Source: Xylophilus ampelinus (GTDB lineage: Bacteria; Pseudomonadota; Gammaproteobacteria; Burkholderiales; Burkholderiaceae_C). From it: a stretch of DNA of 64,000 bases. Positions 26,643-37,930 of the stretch are shown here, piece after piece (the stretch's first letter is position 1; each line of letters starts with the position of its first letter). The notes beneath the pieces are model-generated. The model was not told where the DNA came from. It worked only from the letters and a program-made list of their open reading frames with translations, and ran no database searches. The translations under genes and the position numbers were made by a program. The stretch spans positions 1 to 64,000 of the forward strand of contig NZ_CABFMN010000083.1 of assembly GCF_901875635.1 (NCBI RefSeq), read 5' to 3'.

Positions 26643-27641
26643 CTACTTGCTGGACTTGGGCTGGCCGTCGTCCACCTTCACGGTGAACTTGCCGCCCAGG
26701 ATCTCGGCCTCGCGGGCCTTGACCTTGGCGACGATGTCGGCCGGCACCTTCTTCTCGAAGGTGCCCAGCGGCGCGAGCTCGGAGCCCTTGTATTTCATCA
26801 TCGAGTAGATGCCGTAGTCCTCGGCCTTGAACTGGCCGTCCTTCACGAGCTTGAGCGCGCGGTCGATGCTGGGCTCCATGTTCCACAGCGCCGATGCCAC
26901 CACCGTGTCGGGATACTGGGCCTGCGTGTTGATCACGTTGCCGATGGCCAGCACCTTGCGCTCCTTGGCCGCGTCGCTGACGCCGAAGCGCTCGGCGTAG
27001 AGGATGTCGGCGCCCTTGTCGACCATGGCGAAGGCGGCCTCCTTGGCCTTGGGAGGGTCGAACCAGCTGTTGATGAAGCTCACGCTGAACTCGACCTTGG
27101 GGTTCACTTCCCTGGCGCCGGCCATGAAGGCGTTCATGAGCCGGTTGACCTCGGGGATCGGGAAGCCGCCGACCATGCCGATCTTGTTCGACTTGGTCAT
27201 GCCGCCGGCGATCATGCCGGTGAGGTAGGCCGGCTCCTGGATGTAGTTGTCGAAAACGCTGAAGTTCGGCGCCTGCGGCTTGCCGGAGGAGCCCATCAGG
27301 AACATGGTCTTGGGGAAGTCCTTGGCCACCTTGCGCGCGGCGGCCTCGACGGCGAAGGCCTCGCCCACGATGAGCTGGTTGCCGGCGGTGGCGTATTCGC
27401 GCATCACGCGCTCGTAGTCGGCGTTGGCCACGTTCTCGGTCGCCTTGTATTCGATCTCGCCGCGTGCCTCGGCGGCCTTGAGCGCCTTGTGGATGCGGCC
27501 CACCCATTGCTGCTCGAAGGGCACCGTGTACACGGCGGCCACCTTGAGCTTGGCCTGCGCGAATGCGAACTGGGGCAGGCCCAGCGCCAGGGTGGCGGCC
27601 GCGGCGGCGGCACCCAGGACCAAAGGACGGCGACGGATCAT
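26643..27641 (-). CDS. BMP-family substrate-binding protein of the nucleoside ABC transporter
   Basis: A 332-residue periplasmic binding protein with a twin-arginine-like/Sec signal (MIRRRPLVLGAAAAAATLALGLPQFAFAQA). The BMP fold is shown by KVAAVYTVPFEQQWVGRIHKAL, DNYIQEPAYLTGMIAGGMTKSNKIGMVGGFPIPEVNRLMNAFMAGAREVNP and ADILYAERFGVSDAAKE. Members (PnrA, BmpA) bind purine or pyrimidine nucleosides. It is the first gene of the transporter operon; a REP arm separates it from the nucleosidase gene, which may lower downstream expression relative to the abundant binding protein. Confidence 0.9.
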   Translation of the reverse strand: MIRRRPLVLGAAAAAATLALGLPQFAFAQAKLKVAAVYTVPFEQQWVGRIHKALKAAEARGEIEYKATENVANADYERVMREYATAGNQLIVGEAFAVEAAARKVAKDFPKTMFLMGSSGKPQAPNFSVFDNYIQEPAYLTGMIAGGMTKSNKIGMVGGFPIPEVNRLMNAFMAGAREVNPKVEFSVSFINSWFDPPKAKEAAFAMVDKGADILYAERFGVSDAAKERKVLAIGNVINTQAQYPDTVVASALWNMEPSIDRALKLVKDGQFKAEDYGIYSMMKYKGSELAPLGTFEKKVPADIVAKVKAREAEILGGKFTVKVDDGQPKSSK

Positions 27642-27658
27642 CGAATCTCTCCTCGTTT

Positions 27659-27728
27659 GCTATGAAATGGATAGCTGCTCACGCAGGAACCGTGCCGGCT
27701 ACAGCTCGGTTTGGCTTGCATTCAAGCC
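27659..27728 (+). repeat. GCTAT...ATAGC interspersed repeat, copy 4
   Basis: GCTATGAAATGGATAGC, then TGCTCACGCAGGAACCGTGC and a long GCTTGCATTCAAGC tail. It lies between upp and the binding-protein gene, directly followed by a REP-like element. Confidence 0.65.
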
Positions 27729-27742
27729 CGGCAAAACACTCA

Positions 27743-27826
27743 CCGTTCGGGCTGAGCCTGTCGAAGCCCTGGGCTGCGCTTCGACCCTTCGACAAGCTCA
27801 GAACAGGCCAAGCTCCGCGTGAACGG
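27743..27826 (+). repeat. REP-like inverted repeat
   Basis: A CCGTTCGGGCTGAGCCTGTC-type arm (27743-27767), then GCTTCGACCCTTCGACAAGC and CAGAACAGGCCAAGCTCCGC, ending GAACGG. It is a composite, partly decayed pair of REP arms downstream of upp that may form a transcript-ending or stabilising hairpin. Confidence 0.65.
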
Positions 27827-27852
27827 CTTGGTGGAGGGTCGGACCCTTCGGC

Positions 27853-28482
<630 letters not shown>

Positions 28483-28539
28483 GGGTTGTCGGAGAAGAAT
28501 CGTTGTTCTGTACAGGTGGGGCCGGAGTGTGACAGCGGT

Positions 28540-29942
28540 TCAGAACACGGTGCCGTCGCTTTCGATCTTCAGGGGCGGCGTTCCCCCACGCAAGCGCTGG
28601 GCCAGCGCCCGGCCTGCGGCCCAGGTGCCGCCCTCGAGCACGCAGGCCAGGGGCATGTCGGCTTCGTCCTTCTGCAGGTTCTTGCGTACCAGCGGCGCCA
28701 GTTCGTCGAGCAGCGCCACGGTCAGTGCGCGCCACTCGACGATGAATTCGTCGCCCACGCGCCAGGTCTTCTCGAGGAAGGCCGGGTCCTGCGGCACGAG
28801 CACGCCGCTGTCGATCAGCAGCCCGCCGTTGCGGTATTCGGGCAGCGCGGTGAGGCGGTCGATGCCGCGCACCTGGACCCCCGCCCATTCGAAGGGCTCG
28901 ATGAGCGAGTAGGTGAGCCACTGCGAGAGCTTGTGGAAGGGCATCCAGCCGTTGGTGAGGCCCGGGCCCTCCACGGCGCTGTGGCGCCAGCAGTCGCCCA
29001 GCGCGAGGGCCGGGTCGCCGCCGCCGGGCAGCACGTCGCTGCCGTCGGCCGTCAGGCTGTCGACGCGGTTGGCCGCCGGCCAGATCGAGGACAGCGACAT
29101 CAGCAGCTGCGTGAGGATGCCGTGCGCCTCGATGTTGGCCGTGGGCGGGATGGCGGCGCCATCGGGCGACACGAGCATGTCGAACAGCCCGCCGGGGCGT
29201 TGCACCTCGGTGCCGAAGACCTCCGGCTGTTCCGACAGCACCTCGCCCAGCCGCCGCAGCAGGATGGTGCGGCCGGTCAGGCCCACCAGCGGATTGGCCT
29301 CGCTGGCCTGGAAGGCCTGCGCCAGCCGGTCGCCTACCAAACCGCGCAGGCCGGCCGCGTCGGCCTGCAGCGGCCGGTCGGGGTCGGAGGAGAACAGGCC
29401 GTTCGTGAAGGCGTGGAAGCTGGCCACGCCCAGCCCTTCGGAGCGCGAGAAGCGCTGGCCGCTGGCGGACTCGGTGTAGTGCCAGTCGGGGCCGGCGCCG
29501 GCATCCAGCAGCACGCTGACCACCACCAGGTCGATGTGGGCCTTCGCCCGTTCGCGCGGGGTCGCGCCTTCGAGCAGGGCGTCGAGTTGCGCGAGGCGGT
29601 CGACCCCGCCGGCCTCGAAATGGCGCCAGCGGCTGTGGTACGGGATGGGGCCCCAGTCGTAGCGGTCGCGCGTGACCTCGGCGACTTCGCGGGCCGCGTC
29701 TTCCAGTGCGTTGGCGTCGCCGACGCGAAACCACGTCGACTCGCCACGCCGGGCGCGCGCCAGCAGGGCAGCCGCGCGCGTGCGGACGGCGCCCGTGGTG
29801 CGCAAATAGGCTGCGGCCGCGGCGGGCTGGTGGGCGTCGGGCACGAACTCGACGGCCGGGTCGACCTGCCCGTCGGGTACGGCGGAGCGCACCGCCAGGT
29901 TGTGCGTGGGGCGCTCGGGGTCGATGCCGTAGTTCTCGCCGC

Positions 29943-29946
<4 letters not shown>
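28540..29946 (-). CDS. DUF1688 protein, URC4/Urg3-like (uracil catabolism)
   Basis: A 468-residue soluble protein of the DUF1688 family. Family phrases include YLRTTGAVRTRAAALL, WFRVGDANALEDAAREVAEVTRDRYDWGPIPYHSRWRHFEAGGVDR, and GLGVASFHAFTNGLFSSD. In yeasts this family is Urc4, required together with a GTP-cyclohydrolase-II-like Urc1 and a UPRTase to degrade uracil; its reaction is not established as far as I know. Here it overlaps the URC1-like gene by ATGA and precedes upp, reproducing that trio. No Rut or reductive-pathway gene is seen nearby. Confidence 0.85.
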
Positions 29947-31307
<1,361 letters not shown>

Positions 31308-31415
31308 TGCAAGCCCTCAAAAAACACAATGTAGCGAGTGCACCCGGGGCTGGCAAGCAGGCCGTTTCGCCTTTCGGCGTAGGTCGCCCCTGGGCGTGGG
31401 AGGGCGCCCGCACCC

Positions 31416-31480
31416 AAAGTGCAATCGGCCTGCAGCGCCCGCCGATCGTGCGCCGCGGCCGAATTCGTCACGTTCGTTAC
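31416..31480 (+). repeat. 65-bp repeat, copy a
   Basis: Starts AAAGTGCAATCGG and ends TCGTCACGTTCGTTAC. It has the same length and the same ends as 46465-46529, with a variable GC-rich middle. It overlaps the stop codon of the DoxX gene on the other strand. Confidence 0.65.
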
Positions 31481-31938
31481 GATCGATCGATGCGCAGCAG
31501 GCGGTCCATCGACAGCCGCCCGCCGCCGCGGCCCACCAGGTACAGCAGCAACCCGGCCCATGACAGGTGGGTCGGCCAAGCGTCGGGGTACACGAAGACC
31601 TGGATCACCGCCGTCATGCCCAGCAGTGCGAGCGCGGCGAAGCGGGTGAACAGGCCCAGCACCAGCAGGATCGGAAAGGCATGCTCGGCGTAGGCGGCCA
31701 GGTGCGCAGCGATCTCGGGCGGCACCAGCGGCAGCTTGTACTCGGTGCGGAACAGCTCGATCGCGCCGTCGGTGACGTGCAGCCAGCCGTCGACCTTGGT
31801 ACGGCCCGAGAGCCAGAAGATGGCGCCGATGGCGACGCGGTCGACCAGCGCCAGCAGGTCGTGAGGCACCAGCGTGCCCAGCCGTTGGGTGAGGCGCTCC
31901 CATGCGCTGGAAGGGACGGTCGTGGTGGCGGATTTCAT
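31477..31938 (-). CDS. DoxX-family membrane protein of the bufferin operon
   Basis: A 153-residue protein with four predicted membrane helices, starting at the ATGA overlap with the DUF2063 gene. DoxX features are RVAIGAIFWLSGRTKVDGWLHV, EIAAHLAAYAEHAFPILLVLGLFTRFAALALLGMTAVIQVFVYPDAW and the basic tail. DoxX proteins commonly close bufferin-type operons, perhaps handling quinones or electrons for the DUF692 enzyme. The TAA stop lies in the 65-bp repeat. Confidence 0.85.
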   Translation of the reverse strand: MKSATTTVPSSAWERLTQRLGTLVPHDLLALVDRVAIGAIFWLSGRTKVDGWLHVTDGAIELFRTEYKLPLVPPEIAAHLAAYAEHAFPILLVLGLFTRFAALALLGMTAVIQVFVYPDAWPTHLSWAGLLLYLVGRGGGRLSMDRLLRIDRS

Positions 31939-32708
31939 GATGGGCTGCCGGTTGAGGTGGTGAAGGTGCCGGCCCGCAGCAACTGGGCGAGCAGGGCCGC
32001 GAGGTCGATGTCGGGGTGGGCGTCGAGCGCGGCAGCGGCGGCCTCGCCCAGGCTGTCGCCGCGTGCGCAGGCGTCGAGGAAGGCGCAGCCGCCGGCCGGC
32101 AGCGGCTGCCAGATCACCTCGGCGATCGGCCGCGTGAGCAGGGTGCTCTCGCCGGTCCAGTCCACGGCCTCGAGTGCCTCCAGCGCGGCCGCATCGCCGC
32201 TGCGGTTGGCCGACCAGATGCTGTGCAGCGGCAGGGTCTCGGACGCGTACCAGCGCGCCGCGGGGTGCGGTGCCAGGCGCAGGCGCGCCAGCGCTTCGGG
32301 CGCCAGCCCAGCCAATGCGTCGGCCGGCAGCACGCGGGCGTCGGCGGCCGTGTGCGATGCGGTCCACAGGCGGTCGAGCGCCGCGACGCCGCGCAGGTAG
32401 GGCAGTTCGCCGCCGGCCAGCTCGGCCAGCGTCTCGGCGAAGCCTTCGCCGTAGTGCAGCAGGCAGGGGTCGCGCGGGCGGTGTCCGGCCAGGTGGCGGG
32501 CGGCGGCCGCGCGCAGCCAGTCGCGGCCCACCAGCCGCGCGACGGCGGGGAAGTTGGCCTCCAACGCGTCGATGCAGCCCTTGTGCACGGTGTTCCGGTA
32601 GACCGCAAAGCCGGGCTGGGCAGTCCAATCGGGCGCGGCAGCACCATCTGCGTCATCGGCGAACAACGCGCCAACGAAATCGTGCTCGAAGGAGCGAACG
32701 GCCGTCAT
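31935..32708 (-). CDS. bufC: DUF2063 protein, BufC/HvfC-like partner of the MNIO enzyme
   Basis: A 257-residue soluble protein. The N-terminal DUF2063 domain is recognisable: [13 protein letters not shown]..., [42 protein letters not shown] and [22 protein letters not shown]. Although annotated as DNA-binding in databases, this family acts with DUF692 enzymes as substrate-recruiting partner. It overlaps the DUF692 gene (ATGA) and the DoxX gene, so the three are tightly coupled. Confidence 0.85.
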   Translation of the reverse strand: MTAVRSFEHDFVGALFADDADGAAAPDWTAQPGFAVYRNTVHKGCIDALEANFPAVARLVGRDWLRAAAARHLAGHRPRDPCLLHYGEGFAETLAELAGGELPYLRGVAALDRLWTASHTAADARVLPADALAGLAPEALARLRLAPHPAARWYASETLPLHSIWSANRSGDAAALEALEAVDWTGESTLLTRPIAEVIWQPLPAGGCAFLDACARGDSLGEAAAAALDAHPDIDLAALLAQLLRAGTFTTSTGSPS

Positions 32709-33547
32709 GCCGGCACGCCGGTGGTGAGGCCGTCGGCGATCGCGGCGGCTTGCTCGCGCTCGGTCATGAGGTCGTGGAAGGCGGGCACATTGCCATCGCG
32801 TTCGACCAGTGTCGGCCGCGGCCCGGCGCGCTCGACGAAGTGCGCGTACAGCGACCACACCGCCGGCGCCACCGGGGCGTCGTGCGAGTCGATCAGCAGC
32901 GCCTCCCCATGCACCGGGTCGGCCGTGTGGCCGGCCAGGTGAATTTCCATCACGGCCTCGGCCGGGAAACGGTCGAGATAGTCCGCGGCCTCGAAGCCGA
33001 GGTTGCGCGACGAGACGTGCACGTTGTTGATGTCCAGCAGCAGGCCGCAACCGCTGCGCCGCGCCAGCTCGCGCAGGAAGTCCGTCTCTTCCCAGTCGTG
33101 GCCGGGCAGGTGCAGGTAGTGCGAGGGGTTCTCGATGGCGATGCGCCGCCCGAGGGCCTGCTGCACCTGGTCGACGTGCTCCACAAGCCGTCGCAGCAGC
33201 GCATGGCTGCGCGGGCAGGGCAGCAGGTCGGGCAGGTAGGCGCCCTCGAAGCGTGACCAGGCCAGGTGCTCCGAGACCAGCGCGGGCTCGAAGCGCCGCA
33301 CCAGCGCAGCGAGCCGCTGCAACTGGCGTGAATCGGGCGGCGCCTCGCCGGCGAGCGAGAGCGACACGCCGTGCAGCGACAGCGGATGCTGGTGGCGGAT
33401 CGCCTCCAGCCAGGCCAGGCGCGGGCCGCCCGCCACGCTGTAGTTCTCCGGATGGACCTCGAACCAGAGCCCCGGTGCGCGCGCGAAGAGCGCGGCGTCG
33501 AAGTGCTCGGGCTTGAGGCCCAGGCCGGCGGTCAACGGCGCGGACAT
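32705..33547 (-). CDS. bufB: DUF692 multinuclear non-heme iron oxidase (MNIO), BufB-like
   Basis: A 280-residue TIM-barrel enzyme of the DUF692/MNIO family. Expected metal ligands are visible in order: HPENY (E/N), LHGVSLSL (H), SEHLAW (E-H), IENPSHYL (E-N), DINNVHVSS (D, N-N, H), EIHLAGH (E-H..H) and DSHDAPV (D-H). MNIO enzymes modify cysteines in ribosomally made peptides; in bufferins they form copper-binding thiooxazoles. The precursor gene lies 18 bp upstream and the DUF2063 partner overlaps downstream. Confidence 0.9.
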   Translation of the reverse strand: MSAPLTAGLGLKPEHFDAALFARAPGLWFEVHPENYSVAGGPRLAWLEAIRHQHPLSLHGVSLSLAGEAPPDSRQLQRLAALVRRFEPALVSEHLAWSRFEGAYLPDLLPCPRSHALLRRLVEHVDQVQQALGRRIAIENPSHYLHLPGHDWEETDFLRELARRSGCGLLLDINNVHVSSRNLGFEAADYLDRFPAEAVMEIHLAGHTADPVHGEALLIDSHDAPVAPAVWSLYAHFVERAGPRPTLVERDGNVPAFHDLMTEREQAAAIADGLTTGVPA

Positions 33548-33565
33548 GGCGGGCCTTCGGCGCGA

Positions 33566-33853
33566 TCAGGACTTGATGGGCGTCAGGGAGCCCGTGCCCT
33601 TGGGCGTCTTGATCGTGGTGCAGGTGCCGGCGGGCACGTTCTTCCAGGCATTGCCCTGGTAGTCCATCTTCGAGGTGCCGGCGCAGGTCGTGCCGGGGCC
33701 GGCGGCACAGTCGTTCTTGCCAGCCATGGAGACGCCGTAGCACTTCTCCATGCTGGCCATCTTGTCGCCCATGGGCTTGTCTTGCGCCATAGCGGCACCG
33801 CTGGCGAGGGCGGCGAGGGCGAGGGTGGTGATGGCGAGGCTGCGTTGGGTCAT
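33566..33853 (-). CDS. bufA: Bufferin precursor (DUF2282), BufA1-like
   Basis: A 95-residue precursor peptide with a Sec signal ([24 protein letters not shown]) and a mature part with four cysteines at 38, 49, 57 and 78: [25 protein letters not shown] and VPAGTC. This is the DUF2282/BufA1 pattern. After modification by the DUF692 enzyme, such peptides are exported and bind copper in the periplasm. AGGAG precedes the ATG by six bases. The gene has its own SigF-like promoter about 70 bp upstream and is first in the operon. Confidence 0.9.
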   Translation of the reverse strand: MTQRSLAITTLALAALASGAAMAQDKPMGDKMASMEKCYGVSMAGKNDCAAGPGTTCAGTSKMDYQGNAWKNVPAGTCTTIKTPKGTGSLTPIKS

Positions 33854-33924
33854 GGGAACTCCTGGAAAGGGTTGAAAACGAAGGGGGGATCGAAAAACCT
33901 GCCGGCCGGCGCGGTCCTTCCTAG

Positions 33925-33951
33925 TTCGGGCCTTCACGCCGGCCGGGTTAC
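33925..33951 (-). promoter_or_regulatory. SigF-type promoter for the bufferin operon
   Basis: Read on the minus strand: GTAACC (33951-33946), 17 bases, then CGAA (33928-33925). This matches the GTAACC-N16/17-CGAA promoter of the Caulobacter SigF regulon, which includes bufferin genes. The predicted transcript start, near 33918, leaves a leader of about 65 bases before bufA. Confidence 0.65.
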
Positions 33952-34002
33952 AGCGGCGTGCACAATCGCGCCGAAAAATTCCAGCGCGGCCGCTGTAACC
34001 CG
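33944..34002. repeat. 14-bp inverted repeat formed by the two promoter -35 regions
   Basis: CGGGTTACAGCGGC (33944-33957) and GCCGCTGTAACCCG (33989-34002) are perfect inverse complements separated by 31 bp. Each contains GTAACC of one of the two facing promoters, so identity extends beyond the hexamer on both sides. Confidence 0.8.
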
Positions 34003-34020
34003 TCGGTGCCATGCCACGAA
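33995..34020 (+). promoter_or_regulatory. SigF-type promoter for the sigma/anti-sigma operon
   Basis: GTAACC (33995-34000), exactly 16 bases, then CGAA (34017-34020). It fits autoregulation by the sigma factor encoded downstream. Because the -10 element lies after the ATG at 34011, that ATG cannot be the start on this transcript; the ATG at 34044 is the next one in frame. Confidence 0.65.
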
Positions 34021-34043
34021 CAACCAACACAAGCCAGTCCCCG

Positions 34044-34592
34044 ATGAACGAGGTCGAGACGCAGTTGCGCGGCCTGTTCCTGCGTGGCCTGGAGGGAGAC
34101 GCCGCCGCCTACCGCGATTGCCTGCAACAGCTGGCGCGTTATCTGCGCGCCTTCCTCGGCAGGCGCCTGTTCGGCTGGCCCGATGATGTGGAAGACCTCG
34201 TCCAGGAATGCCTGCTCGCCATGCACAACCAGCGCCATACCTACCAGAGCGACCAGCCCCTGACGGCCTGGGCGCATGCGATCGCACGCTACAAGCTCAT
34301 CGACCTGCTGCGCGCGAAGTCGGTGCGCGAGGCGCTGCACGACCCGCTGGATGACGACATGGAACTCTTCGCCGATTCGGCCACCGAGGCCAGCGACGCG
34401 CGGCGCGATGTGCAGGGGCTACTGGCCGAGTTGCCCGACCGGCACCGGCTGCCGATCGTGCACGTCAAGCTGCAGGGCCTGTCGGTCGCGGAGACGGCAA
34501 AACTCACCGGCATGTCGGAGTCGGCGGTGAAGGTCGGCATCCACCGGGGCCTGAAGGCGCTGGCAGCGCGCATGCGCAAGGACGCGGCATGA
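34044..34592 (+). CDS. ECF sigma factor, SigF-like
   Basis: A 182-residue ECF sigma factor. Region 2 is [48 protein letters not shown], and region 4 is [48 protein letters not shown] start it at 34044 ([10 protein letters not shown]), because the predicted promoter's CGAA is at 34017-34020, downstream of the earlier in-frame ATG at 34011. It overlaps the membrane anti-sigma gene by ATGA and is divergent from the bufferin operon, which has the same promoter motif. Confidence 0.88.
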   Translation: MNEVETQLRGLFLRGLEGDAAAYRDCLQQLARYLRAFLGRRLFGWPDDVEDLVQECLLAMHNQRHTYQSDQPLTAWAHAIARYKLIDLLRAKSVREALHDPLDDDMELFADSATEASDARRDVQGLLAELPDRHRLPIVHVKLQGLSVAETAKLTGMSESAVKVGIHRGLKALAARMRKDAA

Positions 34593-35230
34593 AGACCGAC
34601 GATTTCGTGGCCATGCTGGCGGCGGGGGCCGAGCCTGTGCCGCGCCGCGCAGTGAGCCGCCGGCTGTGGTGGGCGCTGGGCCTGAGCCTGCCCGTGGCGC
34701 TGGCCATCATGCAGGCCGAATACGGCATGCGCCGCGACATCGTGCAGGCGATGTTCTGGCCGATGTTCTGGGTCAAGGTGCTGATGCCCGCCTGCATCGG
34801 CGTGGCCGGCTACGTGATGGTGCAGCGGTTGGCGCGGCCGGGCGTCGCGGTGCGGCGGGCCTGGCTCGGCATCGCGCTGCCGGTGCTCGCGCTCTGGGTG
34901 CACGCGGCCATGGCGTGGGCGACGATGCCCGAGACGGCGCGCATGCCGGCCCTCATGGGAAGCACATGGCGCACCTGCGTCTTCAACATCGCGCTGATCT
35001 CGCTGCCCATGTTCGTGGCAGCACTGCTGGCGCTGCGTGGACTGGCGCCGACGCGGCCGGCTGCGGCCGGCGCCGCTGCCGGGGCGCTGGCCGCGGGTGC
35101 GGGCGCGGCCGTGTACGCCCTGCATTGCCCGGAACTCACGGCGCCGTTCCTGGCGGTGTGGTACGTGCTGGGGATGGCACTGCCCGCGGCAGCAGGAGCG
35201 CTGATCGGCCCGCGCTTGCTGCGCTGGTAG
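34589..35230 (+). CDS. NrsF-like membrane anti-sigma factor (DUF1109)
   Basis: A 213-residue protein with a short cytoplasmic N-terminus ([27 protein letters not shown]) and six predicted membrane helices. This is the NrsF/DUF1109 pattern; in Caulobacter NrsF holds SigF at the membrane and releases it on copper or redox stress. Cysteines that might sense this lie in [20 protein letters not shown] and [11 protein letters not shown]. Translational overlap with the sigma gene gives matched amounts. Confidence 0.87.
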   Translation: MKTDDFVAMLAAGAEPVPRRAVSRRLWWALGLSLPVALAIMQAEYGMRRDIVQAMFWPMFWVKVLMPACIGVAGYVMVQRLARPGVAVRRAWLGIALPVLALWVHAAMAWATMPETARMPALMGSTWRTCVFNIALISLPMFVAALLALRGLAPTRPAAAGAAAGALAAGAGAAVYALHCPELTAPFLAVWYVLGMALPAAAGALIGPRLLRW

Positions 35231-35237
35231 GCACGTA

Positions 35238-35300
35238 GCTTCAAGCCAAAAAGGGCCGCAGCGCCCATCCTGCTTGCGCGAGCAGCTATCAAAAAGATAG
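35238..35300 (-). repeat. GCTAT...ATAGC interspersed repeat, copy 5
   Basis: Read on the minus strand: CTATCTTTTTGATAGC, then TGCTCGCGCAAGCAGGATGG and GCGCTGCGGCCC, ending GGCTTGAAGC. It lies between the convergent nrsF-like and DUF853 genes, a likely terminator position. Confidence 0.7.
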
Positions 35301-35322
35301 ACAGCCTGCGCAGGCGCTGTGC

Positions 35323-36840
<1,518 letters not shown>

Positions 36841-36939
36841 GGGGCGCTCCGGAGGGATGGATAGGGGCAGTCTATCCAAGGGCGCCTTCTATAATTTCGC
36901 CTCCTTTCGAGAAATAGTTCAACGACCCCGGAGTCCTGA

Positions 36940-37236
36940 GTGTCATCTGCCGCAAACCCTGCATCCGCCTCCGCCCAATCGCCCCTCGAAGCCGAACTGG
37001 CCACGGTGCTCGTGAATGCGCTGAACCTCGAGGTGACGCCGGAGTCGATCGACCCGACCATTCCGCTGTACGGCGACGGCCTGGGCCTGGACTCCATCGA
37101 CATCCTCGAAGTGGCGCTGGAGATTTCCCGTCGCTACGGCTTCCAGCTGCGCTCGGACGACGAGCGCAACAAGCAGATCTTCGAATCGCTGCGCAGCCTG
37201 GCCGCGCACGTCGAGCAGAACCGCACCACGGCCTGA
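36940..37236 (+). CDS. Acyl carrier protein of an aryl-polyene-like cluster
   Basis: A 98-residue ACP starting with GTG. Phosphopantetheine is expected on Ser52 in GLGLDSIDILEVALEI; the long acidic helix arrangement and the ending LRSLAAHVEQNR are typical of ACPs in aryl polyene and related non-primary fatty acid clusters. It opens a run of ten genes, many overlapping by ATGA. Such clusters usually have two ACPs; only one is seen here. Confidence 0.9.
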   Translation: MSSAANPASASAQSPLEAELATVLVNALNLEVTPESIDPTIPLYGDGLGLDSIDILEVALEISRRYGFQLRSDDERNKQIFESLRSLAAHVEQNRTTA

Positions 37237-37252
37237 GGCATGAGCGGTCGCC

Positions 37253-37930
37253 ATGCGCCTCGCGCCGCCGGGCGCGACTGAGATGGCGGGATGGCGTCTG
37301 GCGCTCCTGCTGCTCGCAGGGGTCGCGTATGCAGGCCTGTCGCACTGGATGATGCTGTTCCACGCGGCCGAGCCGTGGGCGGTCGTGGTGCTGCTCGGGC
37401 CGCTGTGGCTGTCCGGGCTGGGTCTGGCCGCGGGCCGCTTCGGGCGGCCGGGCGCGGTGGCTGTGTTGCTGGCGGCCGCAGTGTTCTGCGTGCTGGTCTG
37501 GCGCGGCGAGGCGGGCGATCCCAACCGCCTGTACGTGCTGCAGCACGTGGGCATCAACGCGCTGCTGTGCGGCTGGTTCGGCAGCACGCTGCGGCCCGAT
37601 CGGCTGTCGCTCATCGGCCAGTTCGCGCAACGCATCCATCCGCTGACGCCGGCGCACCGTGCCTACACGGCCGCCGTCACGCGGGTCTGGGCGGTGTACT
37701 TCGCGGCGGTATCGGCGCTGTCCCTGGTGGTGTATTTCACGCTGCCGTTCGCGGCCTGGTCGCTGTTCTCGAACGTGCTGACACCCATCGGCGTCGGCGT
37801 GCTGTTCATCGGCGAATACCTGCTGCGCTACCGCCTGCACCCCGAATTCGAGCGCACACGCCTGGTCGATGCCGTGCGTGCCTTCTATAACAACGTGCCG
37901 GCCGAGCGGCCGGCCGCTCCCAAGCAATGA
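37253..37930 (+). CDS. COG4648-type membrane protein of the lipid cluster
   Basis: A 225-residue integral membrane protein with six to seven helices. COG4648 proteins are consistently found in aryl polyene and xanthomonadin-type clusters with unknown role. Visible features are LSHWMMLFHAAEPWAVVVLLGPLW, LYVLQHVGINALLCGWFG and LPFAAWSLFSNVLTPIGVGVLFIGEYLLRYRLHPEFE. The start could be 37253 or 37283 (MAGWRLALL). The stop overlaps the ligase gene. Confidence 0.8.
   Translation: MRLAPPGATEMAGWRLALLLLAGVAYAGLSHWMMLFHAAEPWAVVVLLGPLWLSGLGLAAGRFGRPGAVAVLLAAAVFCVLVWRGEAGDPNRLYVLQHVGINALLCGWFGSTLRPDRLSLIGQFAQRIHPLTPAHRAYTAAVTRVWAVYFAAVSALSLVVYFTLPFAAWSLFSNVLTPIGVGVLFIGEYLLRYRLHPEFERTRLVDAVRAFYNNVPAERPAAPKQ

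Noticed and set aside
24042..27665. A 1207-codon plus-strand open frame across the nucleoside transporter operon
   Set aside because: It crosses several well-supported minus-strand genes and their overlaps; composition is that of an antisense shadow.
31308..31415. Regulator or small RNA between the URC1-like and DoxX genes
   Set aside because: There is no open frame with a ribosome site; only a short AT-rich promoter-like patch (AAAAAACACAATG) near 31319 is visible, too weak to call.
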